In this document: positions 12,061 to 22,829 of the stretch, in pieces
Layout: each line of letters opens with the position of its first letter
Position numbering within the stretch: the first letter of the stretch is position 1
Source of the DNA: Eurosta solidaginis
Taxonomy: Eukaryota > Arthropoda > Insecta > Diptera > Tephritidae
DNA length: 64,000 nt
Assembly: GCF_040869045.1 (NCBI RefSeq)
Contig: NC_090320.1
Coordinates: 243,846,978 to 243,910,977 of the forward strand
Direction: 5' to 3'
Position numbers and translations under genes: made by a program
The notes under the pieces: model-generated
The model's database searches: none
The model's input: the letters and a program-made list of their open reading frames with translations, nothing else
What the model was told of the DNA's origin: nothing

Positions 12061-13958
12061 TAACTTCCCAACTGGTGCGACTTTTTGGGCGGCGAAAACC
12101 GGAAGTTCACTTGGACAGCAGACATTTTCTTTATAAAACATCATATAAAACAATGATCTTAGCTTTAATAACTTAGAAAATCGCTGAGTTGTCAGCGAAA
12201 TAATTCCGGATAGGGCGTCAATCTTGGATCGGTCCTCTGGAAATCTGATAAAAACTGAAACCTGGGTACTTTCTCCTAGTACTAGCCGAAACTGAACTGA
12301 CAAGCATGAAGGAAAGCCTTGCCAGTATTTTTAGATCCAGTTTTAGAGAACCCGTTGGAGGAGCTCCTGCAGCCCATCTATAGCTATTTACTCAGCAAGA
12401 GGTAGTGTCTGCCCAGGGTTTGCACAGCTGAATCAAAGTCCACCTGTTAGAAGCAGAATACGAGTGGCCACCAGAACTTCGAATTCTCTAAAACCCCATT
12501 ATCCATTTCACATTCATTTCCATTCGCTCACCAGTTTTCCGAAATGCTCTGATATCCAGATGATACTTTGAGGAAACTAGTTAGAGACGACCGAAAGCTA
12601 ACACAGGCATGGCTAGACCACACGCAATCACATCGCCGTTGAGTTCAGATCCTTAATTTCCGCATGGCTAACCGGATAAATATTAAAAATTTCACAACCT
12701 TAGTAGCATTGGCTAACATCCCAACACTACAGCGATTAGTCAGCTCACTCCTCCACAGAGTCCCTTACTTTAGATTTCACTAGAGAGAATAAATGTTTAT
12801 TAGCTCCGACTAAGATCGAAGCGTGTAAGAATGCTGAAATTCCTGTAGTCCACAAACCTATTGCACTTATCACGAAGTGATTAACGATTAACAGCCGAGA
12901 TGCGTTCGCCTTGTTCACAATATTGTCGTGTATGTTGCTCCAAGGGCTCCGCTGGTATCAGTCAGAGTTGTCCATTTTAAAAATAGCAACCAGACAGCCA
13001 CCATCTCGAAGAAGATTGACTTAATCACCGTTTCTATTATGTTGTTAATAAATTCAAGCATAACCTCAGGAGGGACAAAGTCTGGAAGCAAGCCCAAACC
13101 AAATTTATGTTTTCCCTCCAAAATTCTAAAGAGCGATATTCTCTCGCTCTAATTTTAATAAGTTGACATCTACTATGGTCAAAACTTTCCAATAATTGAA
13201 TCAAAACTTTTATACAAAATCCGAAAACGAAACTGAAAACAAAAGCAAAATAAGTTTTTATGGCGAAACGGAAACCGAAAACGAAACACTTTACGAAACT
13301 TATACGGGACCTTTATTTTGAATCAATTTGCATGCACGGTGAAAGTTATCACTGAAGTTTTTTGGGTGTACGGTCCTTATTCGAATATGAATGAGGAGCA
13401 TTCGTTTCTAGCTCATTAACAGATCATTGAAACTCTGAACGCACATCAACGCTCACTTAAGCGTGGCACTTCCATAACACACCCTCTTACAAATTCGGCA
13501 ATCCACCAATAGTTTTAAATTCGCTCATTCAAACTCTACTTCGGCTTACATTTCAAACATACACTTGTCAAACTTGCCTTAACCCATCCGAAGTCCAGTC
13601 AACTTATCAAGTTACAAAATAAACGGCGCGTTGGGCCGCAGCACAACACTAAACGGCTTTGATACCCGTTCGATCGAATCAATGACGAGGATTTCTTGAC
13701 TTGATTTAACACAAAGAAATCCTATTTTCCGTCGATCGTTTCGTTAAGTGCCTATACCGTTAACGATCTGTTGCATACTGTTTTGGGACGCCTTTCAACA
13801 CATTAAATGTTGCCTCCCCTACTACTGAAGTTGCTCAAAAGTAGTAGAAGTTGAAATGTTTAAAAATCGCTAATACAAGCAATAAACAAATTAATATGTA
13901 TTAGAGATGTAACGAATATTCGCCTTAGCAAATACGGAATCGAGTTTATATAAATGGG
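12061..13958. other. No recognisable gene
   Basis: Unassigned sequence. A stretch around 13200-13310 is enriched in GAAAC-type motifs (AACGAAACTGAAAAC, GAAACGGAAACCGAAAACGAA), which looks like simple-sequence drift. Confidence 0.4.
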
Positions 13959-13970
13959 AAACTAAGAATG

Positions 13971-14134
13971 TTGTTGTTGTTTTTGTTGTTGTAGCGATTA
14001 GGTTACTCCCCGAAGGCTTTGTGGAGTGTTATCGATGTGATGGTCCTTTGTCGGATACAGATCCGATACGCTTCGGTAACACAGCACCATTAAGGTGCTG
14101 GCCCGGCCATCTCGGGAACGATTTATATGGCCAT
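13971..14134 (-). mobile_element. SINE-like repeat, 5'-truncated copy a
   Basis: About 164 bp of the family seen complete at 54391-54780. It is flanked by a perfect 12-bp TSD, AAACTAAGAATG, at 13959-13970 and 14135-14146. In the sense proposed here (minus strand) it keeps the 3' part and its (CAA)n tail, seen on the plus strand as a TTG-rich run, and lacks the 5' part. Truncation at one end with an intact TSD fits target-primed reverse transcription. Confidence 0.8.
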
Positions 14135-14340
14135 AAACTAAGAATGCTAATATCCTTGAGTTTGGGAGCCTCATGAAAAATAGCCTCCAAACATTTTTTA
14201 TCGCTAGCGACAGTATTATCTTTGAGCAGTTATCACCGGACCATCAGATAACCAGGTATTACCGCACCTTCAGCATAAAACTCAGAGAGAGTCTAGATCA
14301 TTTGAAATAAAGGCAATTGAGTCAGGGATGCGTTATCAGA

Positions 14341-14686
14341 GGAGTTCAAGGGGTTGTGTAGCGCAAAACTCTCAATGGGTTGCCGGCGCAATATATAGCT
14401 TTCTCCAACCCAATTGTCAACCTCACCTACCCACGGCAAATCCTGTTTCATTACCACACGAGGCTCTGGCGACCACAAGCTCCTCATGGAACTTGAAGGT
14501 GGGTAGGGAGGTATGGCCTTGAAGGTTTAATGTGGTCATATAAATTGTTGCCGACATGATCGGTACCTCAATGGTGCTTTGTTACCGGAACGTACCGGAT
14601 CTATATCCGTCAAAGGACCATCAACATCGATAACACTCCCCAAAGCATTCGGGGAGTATCTTTATCGTTAATACAACAAAACCAAC
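14341..14686 (+). mobile_element. SINE-like repeat, 5'-truncated copy b
   Basis: About 346 bp, orientation opposite to copy a. It is flanked by a perfect 13-bp TSD, ATGCGTTATCAGA (14328-14340 and 14687-14699). Landmarks are GTTCAAGGGGTTGTG, GGTTGCCGGCGCAATATATA, GAGGCTCTGGCGACC and CGGAACGTACCGGATC. It ends in an ACAACAAAACCAAC tail. No coding capacity. Confidence 0.85.
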
Positions 14687-14699
14687 ATGCGTTATCAGA

Positions 14700-15810
14700 C
14701 TACCTTTAGTCCTCGTTGACTTCGTCAATTCAATGTGAGGTTTCCTCAATAAGAGGAAGGCGGCTGACAGAGCATGTGAGGACGAGGGAATCTCAATCTT
14801 TGCCTATGGGTTCAAATTTGGTTAGTCTTCTACAATATAATTAAAAGATTTCCGGCACTAGTTCAAAGTTTCAAACAGTCGGCGCGAGGTGTACAATTTT
14901 TCAGGAGGTCAATGCGTTTAATTTTTCATTAGAATCAGAAGTCGTCAGTAACATCGCCCTTCGGAATAAGTACCCTAAGTATAGCTGCAAACACACAAAT
15001 TAAACATGGCCAGATTAGAAGCCTGCCTAGCAGGTTCAATGAAAGAAATATTTATAGTCACAACTACAATTGTGGGAACTGGCCGACAGACCAACGTTTG
15101 TAGAGTTTAGTGGTGCCTTTCAACGCTTCCAAGGGGATGTAAAAAACGGTCACAAATTCCAGTTCAATACCAAGTACAAAATGTTGACAAGGTTGTACTA
15201 CCAACCCTCAGTGAGGTATCAAAATTCTGCAAAAATAATTCTAACAGATTCCTTATAATTTATCGCATCTACAGGTTCATCGCCCGCTTATTACATTGAC
15301 TAAGTGAACTCTATGTTATTGCTGCTTACCCGGGAACGCAACTATGCTGTGTGTCTATCCGAGGTGGTACCCCATTGCCAGTAATATATGATAGCTAAAT
15401 CAGATAGGCACTGGCAGTGTTTCAAATATCCCCTCTTTCACTCGTGAAAACTAAAATGTCGCATCTCTGAAAGTGTTTATTGATAGGCAGGCAGCCATAA
15501 AGGCAGTAATCGCATATACTTTACGCTTTTCTAAAATAGTCATAAAGTCAAATCGTTTTTTCTCAAGGAGTCAAAAGGTTAATGATTTTATTTCGCACCC
15601 TGCACGTACAACTCAGTCAATTGAAGCGAAAAGATTTGTGCAAACCAGATAAAGGTGTGAAAAACATTTTAGTGTAAAAGTCATCAAATCCATGAATATG
15701 GAATTTTTAGAATTCGATTCGGAAGAAATAGTACGCGGTACTCCCTTTCCTATATTCTAATTTTATTTCAGCGAAAAAAATTATTTAATAAAATAATTTA
15801 AAAACAAAAT
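14700..15810. other. No recognisable gene
   Basis: A 62-codon frame at 15070-15258 has no recognisable motif. No repeat relationship to the rest of the window was noticed. Confidence 0.4.
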
Positions 15811-15811
15811 T

Positions 15812-16201
15812 TTAAGTTAAACGGTTTTATTGAAAACAATACTTACATGAAGTAATAATAATACTAAAAGCTAGAAAATAATTAGGTAGGTCCTAGGTAC
15901 TAGTCATCACACTCTTCATCAATCTAGGGCGTTGATCAGACAATTAAATAAAAGCGTTGGGCGCGTGAAATTTCTAAAAATGTGAGGCGTACCATGACCT
16001 TATTAAGGTTCAGTTGGTCTCACTTATGACTATCAATAGAAATTTCACGCGTCCAACGCTTTTATTTAATTGTCTGATCAACGCCCTAGATTGATAAGGA
16101 GTGTGATGACTAGTACCTAGGACCTACCTAATTATTTTCTAGCTTTTAATATTATTATTACTTCATGTAAGTATTGTTTTCAATAAAACCGTTTAACTTA
16201 A
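15812..16201. repeat. Foldback: 162-bp inverted repeat with 66-bp loop
   Basis: The left arm 15812-15973 and right arm 16040-16201 are reverse complements with only four mismatches by eye and no indel. The outer end is TTAAGTTAAACGG. Each arm read outward carries CAATAAAACC, a polyadenylation-signal-like hexamer, close to its outer end, and both arms are followed outside by A/T runs. The loop itself has weak residual symmetry (about CCTTATTAAGG in its centre). It could be two 3' ends of one retroelement joined head to head, or a foldback MITE. No TSD was identified. Confidence 0.85.
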
Positions 16202-16439
16202 CATTTTTTTTTTATTATTTTATTTTCAAGTTTTTAGTCTTTATTTAATTGCCTATTATTTGTCATTCTATTTAGTTCATTTAGTGACACATTATTACAA
16301 AGACTCTTTCCTGACAATTTGTTACAATCTAAGTCCTGAATACATAATCCTTCCAAAGACTTTACTCGACTCTGCGCCACGTATGCTTGTCCCCCTCCAA
16401 CTCCAAAATATTTTGATGTCACTTCTACCGGACTGTATA

Positions 16440-16850
16440 TAATATTTGTTCCAAATATGAGCCAAACCGGACGTCATAGGTCGCTTTATATTCATGTATG
16501 TATTATGTGTTCTAAATGTGGACCAAATCGGACACAAATACGATTTTTTTCAATATATTGATCCTTTCGCCACCTAGCGGCGATTTTTCTCATAGGTCGC
16601 TTTCTATTCTTGTATGTATTATGTGTTCCAAATATGAGCCAAATCGGATCACAAATACGATTTTTTTTGAATATCTCGGACCACAAATACGATTTTTTGA
16701 AATATTTCGATCCATGCACCACCAATCGGAGTTTTTTTCCTTATTATTGCATTGTCATCGGGTTCTGAACTATATTCCAAGTTTCAAGCTTTTAGCTTTT
16801 CGGGAAGTTACTTAAATTTCAATTACAAACTTCGTGCCTCCCAACCGTTT
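16440..16850. repeat. Dispersed repeat with tandem GAGCCAAATCGG units
   Basis: Three related blocks start near 16448, 16508 and 16625 (TTCCAAATATGAGCCAAA, TTCTAAATGTGGACCAAATC, TTCCAAATATGAGCCAAATC), each followed by ACAAATACGATTTTTT-type sequence. The segment then runs into TTGTCATCGGGTTCTGAAC. It is non-coding and unclassified. Confidence 0.5.
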
Positions 16851-17829
16851 AAAAACAGGACTGCGGGTTTCTCTCAAATAAAAAGAACTATTTCAACTAT
16901 AGTTGTGATTCATCCCGCTGAGCTTTTTTGTATTTGTGTTGTGGTTGTGGCCTTTTTCCCTAAATGGAATAAAATCAAACGAAAATTTCCTAAATTGCTA
17001 TAGCTTCAAATTTAAATAGTTATAAAGTCAATTGACCTTAAGGCCTTTTAAAGTGGTCATAAGTTCAATTCAAATGGCCATAAGGTTAACTGATTCTAGG
17101 GCCATTGGCTCTATGTCTACCCAGCGTTAAGAATACATGATATCCTCATACACGAACGTTGGGTTTCAGTTATGCAGTATGTCAAATCACATATTCGCAA
17201 CATCCCTAGTGGATATATGTATATGGGTAAATGTTTATTCATATATAGTACACATACATACATATGTATGTTTGGACATGTACATATTTGTATGTATAAT
17301 TATGGCCTAGAGTACTTAAGGTTCGACAAGTGATTGCTTGGTAAAGCTAGCGTCGGACGCAAGCAATTAAATGTCGAGATAATGAAATAAATCTATTATC
17401 CACAAGTGCCCGAATGTGTGAATATATAATTTGACGTACATATACAGTTGCGCACGTAAAATAGCAGTAGAAAGTTTCTCTTATCAAATTTCGTCCATTA
17501 AATTCTTCATTTCCCTATTTTCGATAATTTAACACAAAACTTCCATGAATTTTTAATTGAAACTTTACAAAAAAATCTCAAAAATGTTTTTGAAAAAATG
17601 CCAAAATTTGAGAAAATTTCGAACATTCTTTTTAAAGTTTTCTGAATTTTTTGAAGTATGCAGTTTTGTTGGCCAATCAATTTTTGTCTTACAAAGTAAA
17701 AGTTCTGGGTCACTCAAAGTTCGTATTGATTTTCGACAATTGTTTTTCCCGAAGGGAAATAACCCGTCGGAAAAAAAATTGTTAAAATCAAATGCATATT
17801 TGGGTTCTTCCGGTTAATTTTAATAAATT
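16851..17829. other. No gene seen
   Basis: AT-rich DNA with short TATGTA-type runs (17215-17300). The segment 17310-17460, with AATAAATCTATTATCC, has the look of an LTR 3' region, but I could not find paired ends, so I do not call it. Confidence 0.35.
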
Positions 17830-17883
17830 TTAATATTTTGCTTTTAGGCTATTTCACCAATTGTGGGTTCCAGTAGGAAATAA

Positions 17884-18897
17884 ATGTTTGGAATGCCCAT
17901 GGGCAACCCCCTCTCCCCAACTATAGCAGATATAATTATGGATGATTTACTCGAGAACACTTTCGCAACATTAAAGCAACAACACAATACGAAAATAAAG
18001 TTTCTGGTCAAATATGTAGACGACATATTAGCAATAGTCACCCGCAACGATTTGGAAATAATTTTAAATACGCTCAACAGCTACCACAATAAGTTACAAT
18101 TCACCCTGGGAGTAGAACAAAATCACAGCATCCCCTTTCTTGACGTCAAGATCCACAAAAATAATGGATATCTTTTATTCAATTGGTATGGCAAACCTTC
18201 GTCATCAGGACGGATGATCAATTTCCTTTCATCGCAGCCCTTTAAATATAAATTAAACACAGCGAGAAATTTCGTAAACAAAGTTCTGTCTATAAGCCAC
18301 GAACAATTTCACAATGCCAATATCGAAAAAATATACCAAATATTAAGAAACAACAACTACCCACATAACATGATACAAAATCTAATACAGCAAAAAACAC
18401 TGAGAACAGAAATGAAACATACCAAAGCACTAGCATCGCAAAAAATGAATTCAACGAAACAATACTACAGCGTTACATATATCCCCAAACTTACGGAAAC
18501 TGTTCGCAACAGCATGAATATTAAGCAGAACATTACAATAGCACATAAATCCAACTGCACCTTATCCAGCATATTTACAAACACAAAGAGCCCCATCGAG
18601 ATACTACAACAAAATAATGTTGTGTATGAAATCAGTTGCATGGGAAACAAAAAAGTTAACGAAAATTGCAACCGGGTATATATTGGGACCACAAAGTGAA
18701 ATCTGAGCGTACGACTAAGAGAACACGAAGCTGACATACAGAAGAAAAAGAACAACACTGCGTTATCGCAACACATAACATCAACTGGACATACAGCTGA
18801 TCTCGCGAATACCACAATAATAGACAAAAACAAAAGAGGAAAAGTCCGATACACGTTAGAGAGCCTCCGAATAATGCAAAAAGGGAAATCACGATAA
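17884..18897 (+). pseudogene. Penelope-like RT plus GIY-YIG endonuclease
   Basis: The frame from 17884 to 18699 is open for 271 codons and begins inside RT motif B (FGMPMGNPLSPTIADIIMD). The catalytic block KYVDDILAIV is at about codons 43-52. PFLDVKI follows. Near the end come VYEISC and CNRVYIGTTK, the paired Tyr/Ile/Gly strands of a GIY-YIG nuclease. A TGA at 18697-18699 interrupts the domain. The same frame then continues through VRLREHEADI, ALSQHITSTGH and YTLESLRI (the likely catalytic Arg and Glu) to TAA at 18895-18897. Apart from that stop and the missing N-terminus it is well preserved. The protein would copy RNA at a nicked target and supply the nick. Confidence 0.85.
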
Positions 18898-18971
18898 ACA
18901 AGAAGGAGGATACAGAAGCGATTGCAGCAAGCTATCTCTTATGTTTATAATATTTTTATGTTTAGTATGAC

Positions 18972-19852
18972 CATAGTACAGGTCTACAAGTAGGATATGT
19001 AGCAGCACGCACATACACAGTCACGTAAAATGCTTGTTCTTGTTCGCTTTTTTTGTGGATGCTATTTGGCACTGTTGTACTTCTTAGGTCCAAGAAAAGT
19101 GTACTAGCTGCTAACGAAAACTGCGTAAAATTTTTATTGTAAAATTACAAAGAAATATCCTTATTTACTTTCAAACGAGCACTTAATTACATCTCTCCTT
19201 AAAATCCATATGTTTTGGACAATTTTAATTAACAAATTGTGATAATTTGTTACCGGGGACGATTGCCAAAACATGACGAAAAGCGTTGGGGGATGTTTTA
19301 ATAGACGTGTTTTTGCCTCGCTTCCAATAATTCGAGTACTTTTTCGCCTTTGGACTATTGGTAACAGGACAAAACGCGTCTTTTCATTTCTCTTTCCACA
19401 TTTTTGGACGGATTATTGCAGTCGACCCCGGTTTCAAACAGTTTTTCGCGGAGAACTTTTGAATGGGTAGAAAAAGTTAGCACCCAAGTTTGTATTCTTA
19501 ATACTGGAATAACGACGCGTCCTCAGATACCCCAATTCAAGACTTTTGTATAATTTTCTGTAGGACCATATAGATGCACTACATTTTCATACTAAATTCG
19601 TTCAAAAAAATTTACCATCACAGCAACCCATATCTGATATTTCGCTCCTTGTTTTGTTTCCCTGCGTCGCTTTCTACGACAGCAACCCCGGTAATTTTGA
19701 CACTTCGTTCAGTGTCAAACGCATGTTCCACGCAGGTTCCACTTAGTTCCGCAATAGCTTGACACTGACCGAAGTGTCAAACGGCAGTGTGTTAGAAAGA
19801 GAAAGGAATTGTTTTCTTCTCATACATATCATACTTGTAAACCTGTACTATG
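18972..19852 (-). mobile_element. hAT-like MITE (CATAGTACAGG family), 881 bp
   Basis: Ends are CATAGTACAGGTCTACAAGT and, reversed, CATAGTACAGGTTTACAAGT. It is flanked by an 8-bp TSD with one mismatch, AGTATGAC (18964-18971) and AGTCTGAC (19853-19860), typical of hAT. The interior has no long ORF. Read on the minus strand it matches 3119-4173 plus the right end of the 3119-7900 element. It sits inside the 3' region of the Penelope-like element and is therefore younger than it. Confidence 0.85.
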
Positions 19853-20108
19853 AGTCTGACTATCATACCCATTGCAAGTGGTACCAAAATTTTTTAGAGT
19901 TAAGAAAAAATATCATGTGAGTGATGTTAATTTTTGTTTACGTGTATATATGTATGTGCGTCCTTTTTGTACCTCAATTAGTATTAGCTTATCTATAATT
20001 GTTGTTTTGTGAGACCTTATTGTTGTTGATGTAAATAATTTAAAAAATCGTGACCAAAAACTAATGTAATTATTTCTTATGTTTTATTGTTAAAAATAAA
20101 TAGACTTC

Positions 20109-20147
20109 GCCCCTGAAGAAGCTAAGATGGCTAGCGAAACGTAGGGC
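20109..20147 (+). ncRNA. Hammerhead-ribozyme-like motif in the Penelope-like 3' region
   Basis: The order of parts fits a type I hammerhead. Stem I 5' strand GCCC (20109-20112), core CTGAAGA (20113-20119), stem II GCTA/TAGC (20121-20124, 20132-20135) with a 7-base loop, core GAAA (20136-20139), a minimal C-G plus A-U stem III, cleavage triplet GTA (20141-20143) and stem I 3' strand GGGC (20144-20147). Penelope-like elements are known to carry minimal hammerheads with very short stem III. One unpaired A (20120) between the core and stem II departs from the consensus, so activity is uncertain. Confidence 0.55.
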
Positions 20148-20225
20148 CGCAACAGTGGAATAATTACCATCTTTTTATTTGCTACTGGAACCCACAATAG
20201 GTCAAATAGCCTAAAAACAAAATAT

Positions 20226-20730
20226 CAAATGCATATTATTGCTTCTACTTTGTTCGATTAAAATTCGTTGGCTACACAACCGCATACACAAAAATGCTCA
20301 AAAAACTCTAATAAAAACTTCGAAATCTTCGAAAAATTTTTCTCGAAAACGGTCTTGAGAGGTTTTTTTTATAATATCAAAAAAAAAAAAAAACCAATTT
20401 AATTCACAAAATTAGATAAAAAGTGGCTGTGCTATTTTCGTGGTTGCAACTGTACATACACATACCATTATTTTTTATGGGCTTTGGACATATATAGAAT
20501 TGTGTATATGTATATCTCCCGTAAAGTACATTTTTACAGGTTGCCTCTCTTATCCCGTTATATAACTCGGACTTTTGCGTGTTGATAAAAAGCACTTTAT
20601 TGGTTTTTGTGGCAAAGGACAAGTTCCCGCAAGCCAAGATAAAAATGTACATACAATCGTACGTAAATACATAGATACATTTTAATTTATATCAATCATA
20701 GATTTGACAACAAAATTTTGAGTTGACCAA
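20226..20730. other. Spacer between the Penelope-like element and the satellite
   Basis: AT-rich, with a run of A at about 20380-20393. No gene recognised. Confidence 0.4.
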
Positions 20731-20732
20731 CA

Positions 20733-21660
20733 ATTGCCCTTTTTTCAAACACATTTGCCCGTTTCTCAAATACGTTTGCCCTCTTCTCAAATATATTTGC
20801 CCTTTTCTCAGATACATTTGCCCATTTCTCAAATACATTTGCCCGTTTCTCAAAAAAAATTGCCCGTTTCTCAAATACATTAGCCCTTTTCTCTGGCATT
20901 TTTCAAATAATTACGCTTTTTTCTCAATTCCAAATTCTTTTGCCCTTTTCTCAAAAACATTTGCCTATTACTCAAATACATTTGCCCGTTTCTCAAACAA
21001 ATTGCCCGTTTCTCAAATACATTAGCCCTTTTCTCTGGCATTTTTCAAATACATTTTTTCGGTTTCTCAGATCCATTTGCCTTTTTCTCAATTCCAAATT
21101 CTTTTGCCCTTTTCTCAAATACATTTGCCCATTTCTCAACAAAAATTGTCCGTTTCTCAAATAAATTAGCCCTTTTCTCTAGCATTTTTAAATGCATTTG
21201 TCTGTTTCTCAGATCCATTTGCCTTTTTCTCAATTCCAAATTCTTTTGCCCTTTTCTCAAATACATTTGCCCATTTCTCTGGCATTTTTCAAATGCATTT
21301 GTCTGTTTCTCAGATCCATTTGGCTTTTTCTCAATTCCAAATACATTTGCCCATTCTCAAATACATTTGCCCGTTTCTCAAAAAAAATTGCCCGTTTCTC
21401 AAATACATTAGCCCTTTTCTATGGCATTTTTCAAATACATTTGTCGGTTTCTCAGATCCATTTGCCTTTTTCTCAATTCCAAATTCTTTTGCCCTTTTCT
21501 CAAATACATTTGCCCGTTTCTAAAAAAAAATTGCCCGTTTCTCAAATACATTAGCCTTTTTCTCTGGCATTTTTCAAATACATTTGTCGGCTTCTCAGAT
21601 CCATTTGCCTTTTTCTCAATTCCAAATTCTTTTGCCCTTTTCTCAAATACATTTGCTCTA
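20733..21660. repeat. 21-bp satellite with ~142-bp higher-order period
   Basis: Tandem copies of a 21-base unit, consensus TTTGCCCGTTTCTCAAATACA. From about 20890 the units group into blocks marked by TCTCTGGCATTTTTCAAAT-type sequence near 20893, 21033, 21177, 21278, 21418 and 21562, a period of 140-144 bases with one shorter block. Some units are variant (GATCCATTTGCCTTTTTCTC, ATTCCAAATTCTTTTGCCC). Because 21 is a multiple of 3, several frames stay open on both strands and encode 7-residue repeats such as YICPFLK and MYLRNGQ. I regard these as by-products, not genes. Confidence 0.9.
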
Positions 21661-22525
21661 ATTTAAAATTCATGGGATAAAAGTAGACAGAGGTTGAATG
21701 AGGTAAATAAAATGAAGATGGAGAATAAGAGGGGTAAAGAAATGCCGGTGAGCATGATTTTGAGAAAAAAGGCGGAGTGTGAATAATCGACAGAATCTTC
21801 TTGCACCAAAATTTTGAGCGAAACCAAAGTTTGGTCAGGGCCACTTCGGCTGACTCTGCTCAGTTGGATATATAAAAATAAAAATACTAGAAGATATCTG
21901 GCCATGAAATTGTGGGCCTTTATTTGAAAAATAACTCTCTTCTTCCCCAACTTATCAATATATTTTTGGCTCTCTAAGTCAAAAATTGTGTTTATTGATT
22001 AGACAGCGGGTATAGCGGATAACCAAATGTGGCAACTCCACTTAGAAATAATATTTTGTAACTGTTTTGGCAAACCTGGTTCAATAAAAACTTTGCAAAG
22101 GCCACAAAAATATAAACTCTTTCGATACGATGTATGCACAATTAGTGTTGATTGCAGCCCACTGTGCGTTGATCTTTGCCCATTGTCACATGCCGATTGA
22201 TATTGCACGTCTAAAAGGCGCACAAGCACACACGAATTGGTGAAATCTATTCTGCAGTTTCAAAGTTTTCTTTTAATTGCTACACAAACTGCAAAACATA
22301 AAAGTCCTCGACCACTAGAACAACAACAATACAATTTGCAATATTAATAAAAGCGGCAACTTTGTGGTGGGCAACAAAGATGTAGAAAGCAAGCTCCAAA
22401 ATAACTGTTAACCGAAAAGGCATAAATAAATATTTTTCTCTGAGATTATTTGAGAAATTTTGTTTATTTTTTGATTTATATTGGTCTCGGAACCCGCAGC
22501 GTGCAGGGACGAAAATAGGGATCTT
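21661..22525. other. No recognisable gene
   Basis: Unassigned. The start (21670-21780) is purine-rich on the plus strand. Confidence 0.4.
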
Positions 22526-22529
22526 TTGA

Positions 22530-22690
22530 GGATCTACAAGCGTGAAGTCTCCAGGGCGAATGGATTCTCATAGAAAAATGTGTTTGCGGACATCGAGTGT
22601 TTCAGCGAAACAGCGCGGTTGAGGAAAGTCTTAGCAAATGGAAATATAGTCCTGGTACTTATAGAAACGGGATTTGCCATCGGGTGATGA
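22530..22690 (+). pseudogene. LOA-like LINE fragment (linker between endonuclease and RT)
   Basis: Translates to LRIYKREVSRANGFS, a stop, then NVFADIECFSETARLRKVLA. This aligns with the segment IYKYEIRIAKRDAWRSFCENVEG ... ARFRKILS of the 4174-7870 LINE (shown here only in part). It probably belongs to the same copy as 23120-24440, separated by the repeat at 22830-23105. Confidence 0.6.
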
Positions 22691-22829
22691 TGTAAAAGAG
22701 CCAACAGACAGCACTTACACTTCGGTCACGAACCGGGTAGGCCCGGGCTTGGTGAGCGATAACAAGACTGAATGGGCCCAGATGGCCCATGAGAGGTGAT
22801 AGATATGTATGTATATTAACCTGGGTCGA

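Larger units (their letters stand above)
17830..20225 (+). mobile_element. Penelope-like retroelement, 5'-truncated
   Basis: Encodes the RT of Penelope-like elements followed by a GIY-YIG endonuclease, then a long 3' region. The RT fingers and earlier motifs are missing, so it is 5'-truncated. The sequence just 5' of the coding part (about 17835-17878, TTTTAGGCTATTT ... TGTGGGTTCCAGTAG) is the reverse complement of the 3' end (about 20181-20215), an arrangement known for terminal regions of this class. The 3' region is interrupted at 18972-19852 by a hAT-like MITE and holds a hammerhead-like motif at 20109-20147. Confidence 0.8.

Noticed and set aside
20723..21666. Many overlapping ORFs of 60-120 codons on both strands
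   Set aside because: They are by-products of a 21-bp satellite whose unit length is a multiple of three; no frame is favoured.
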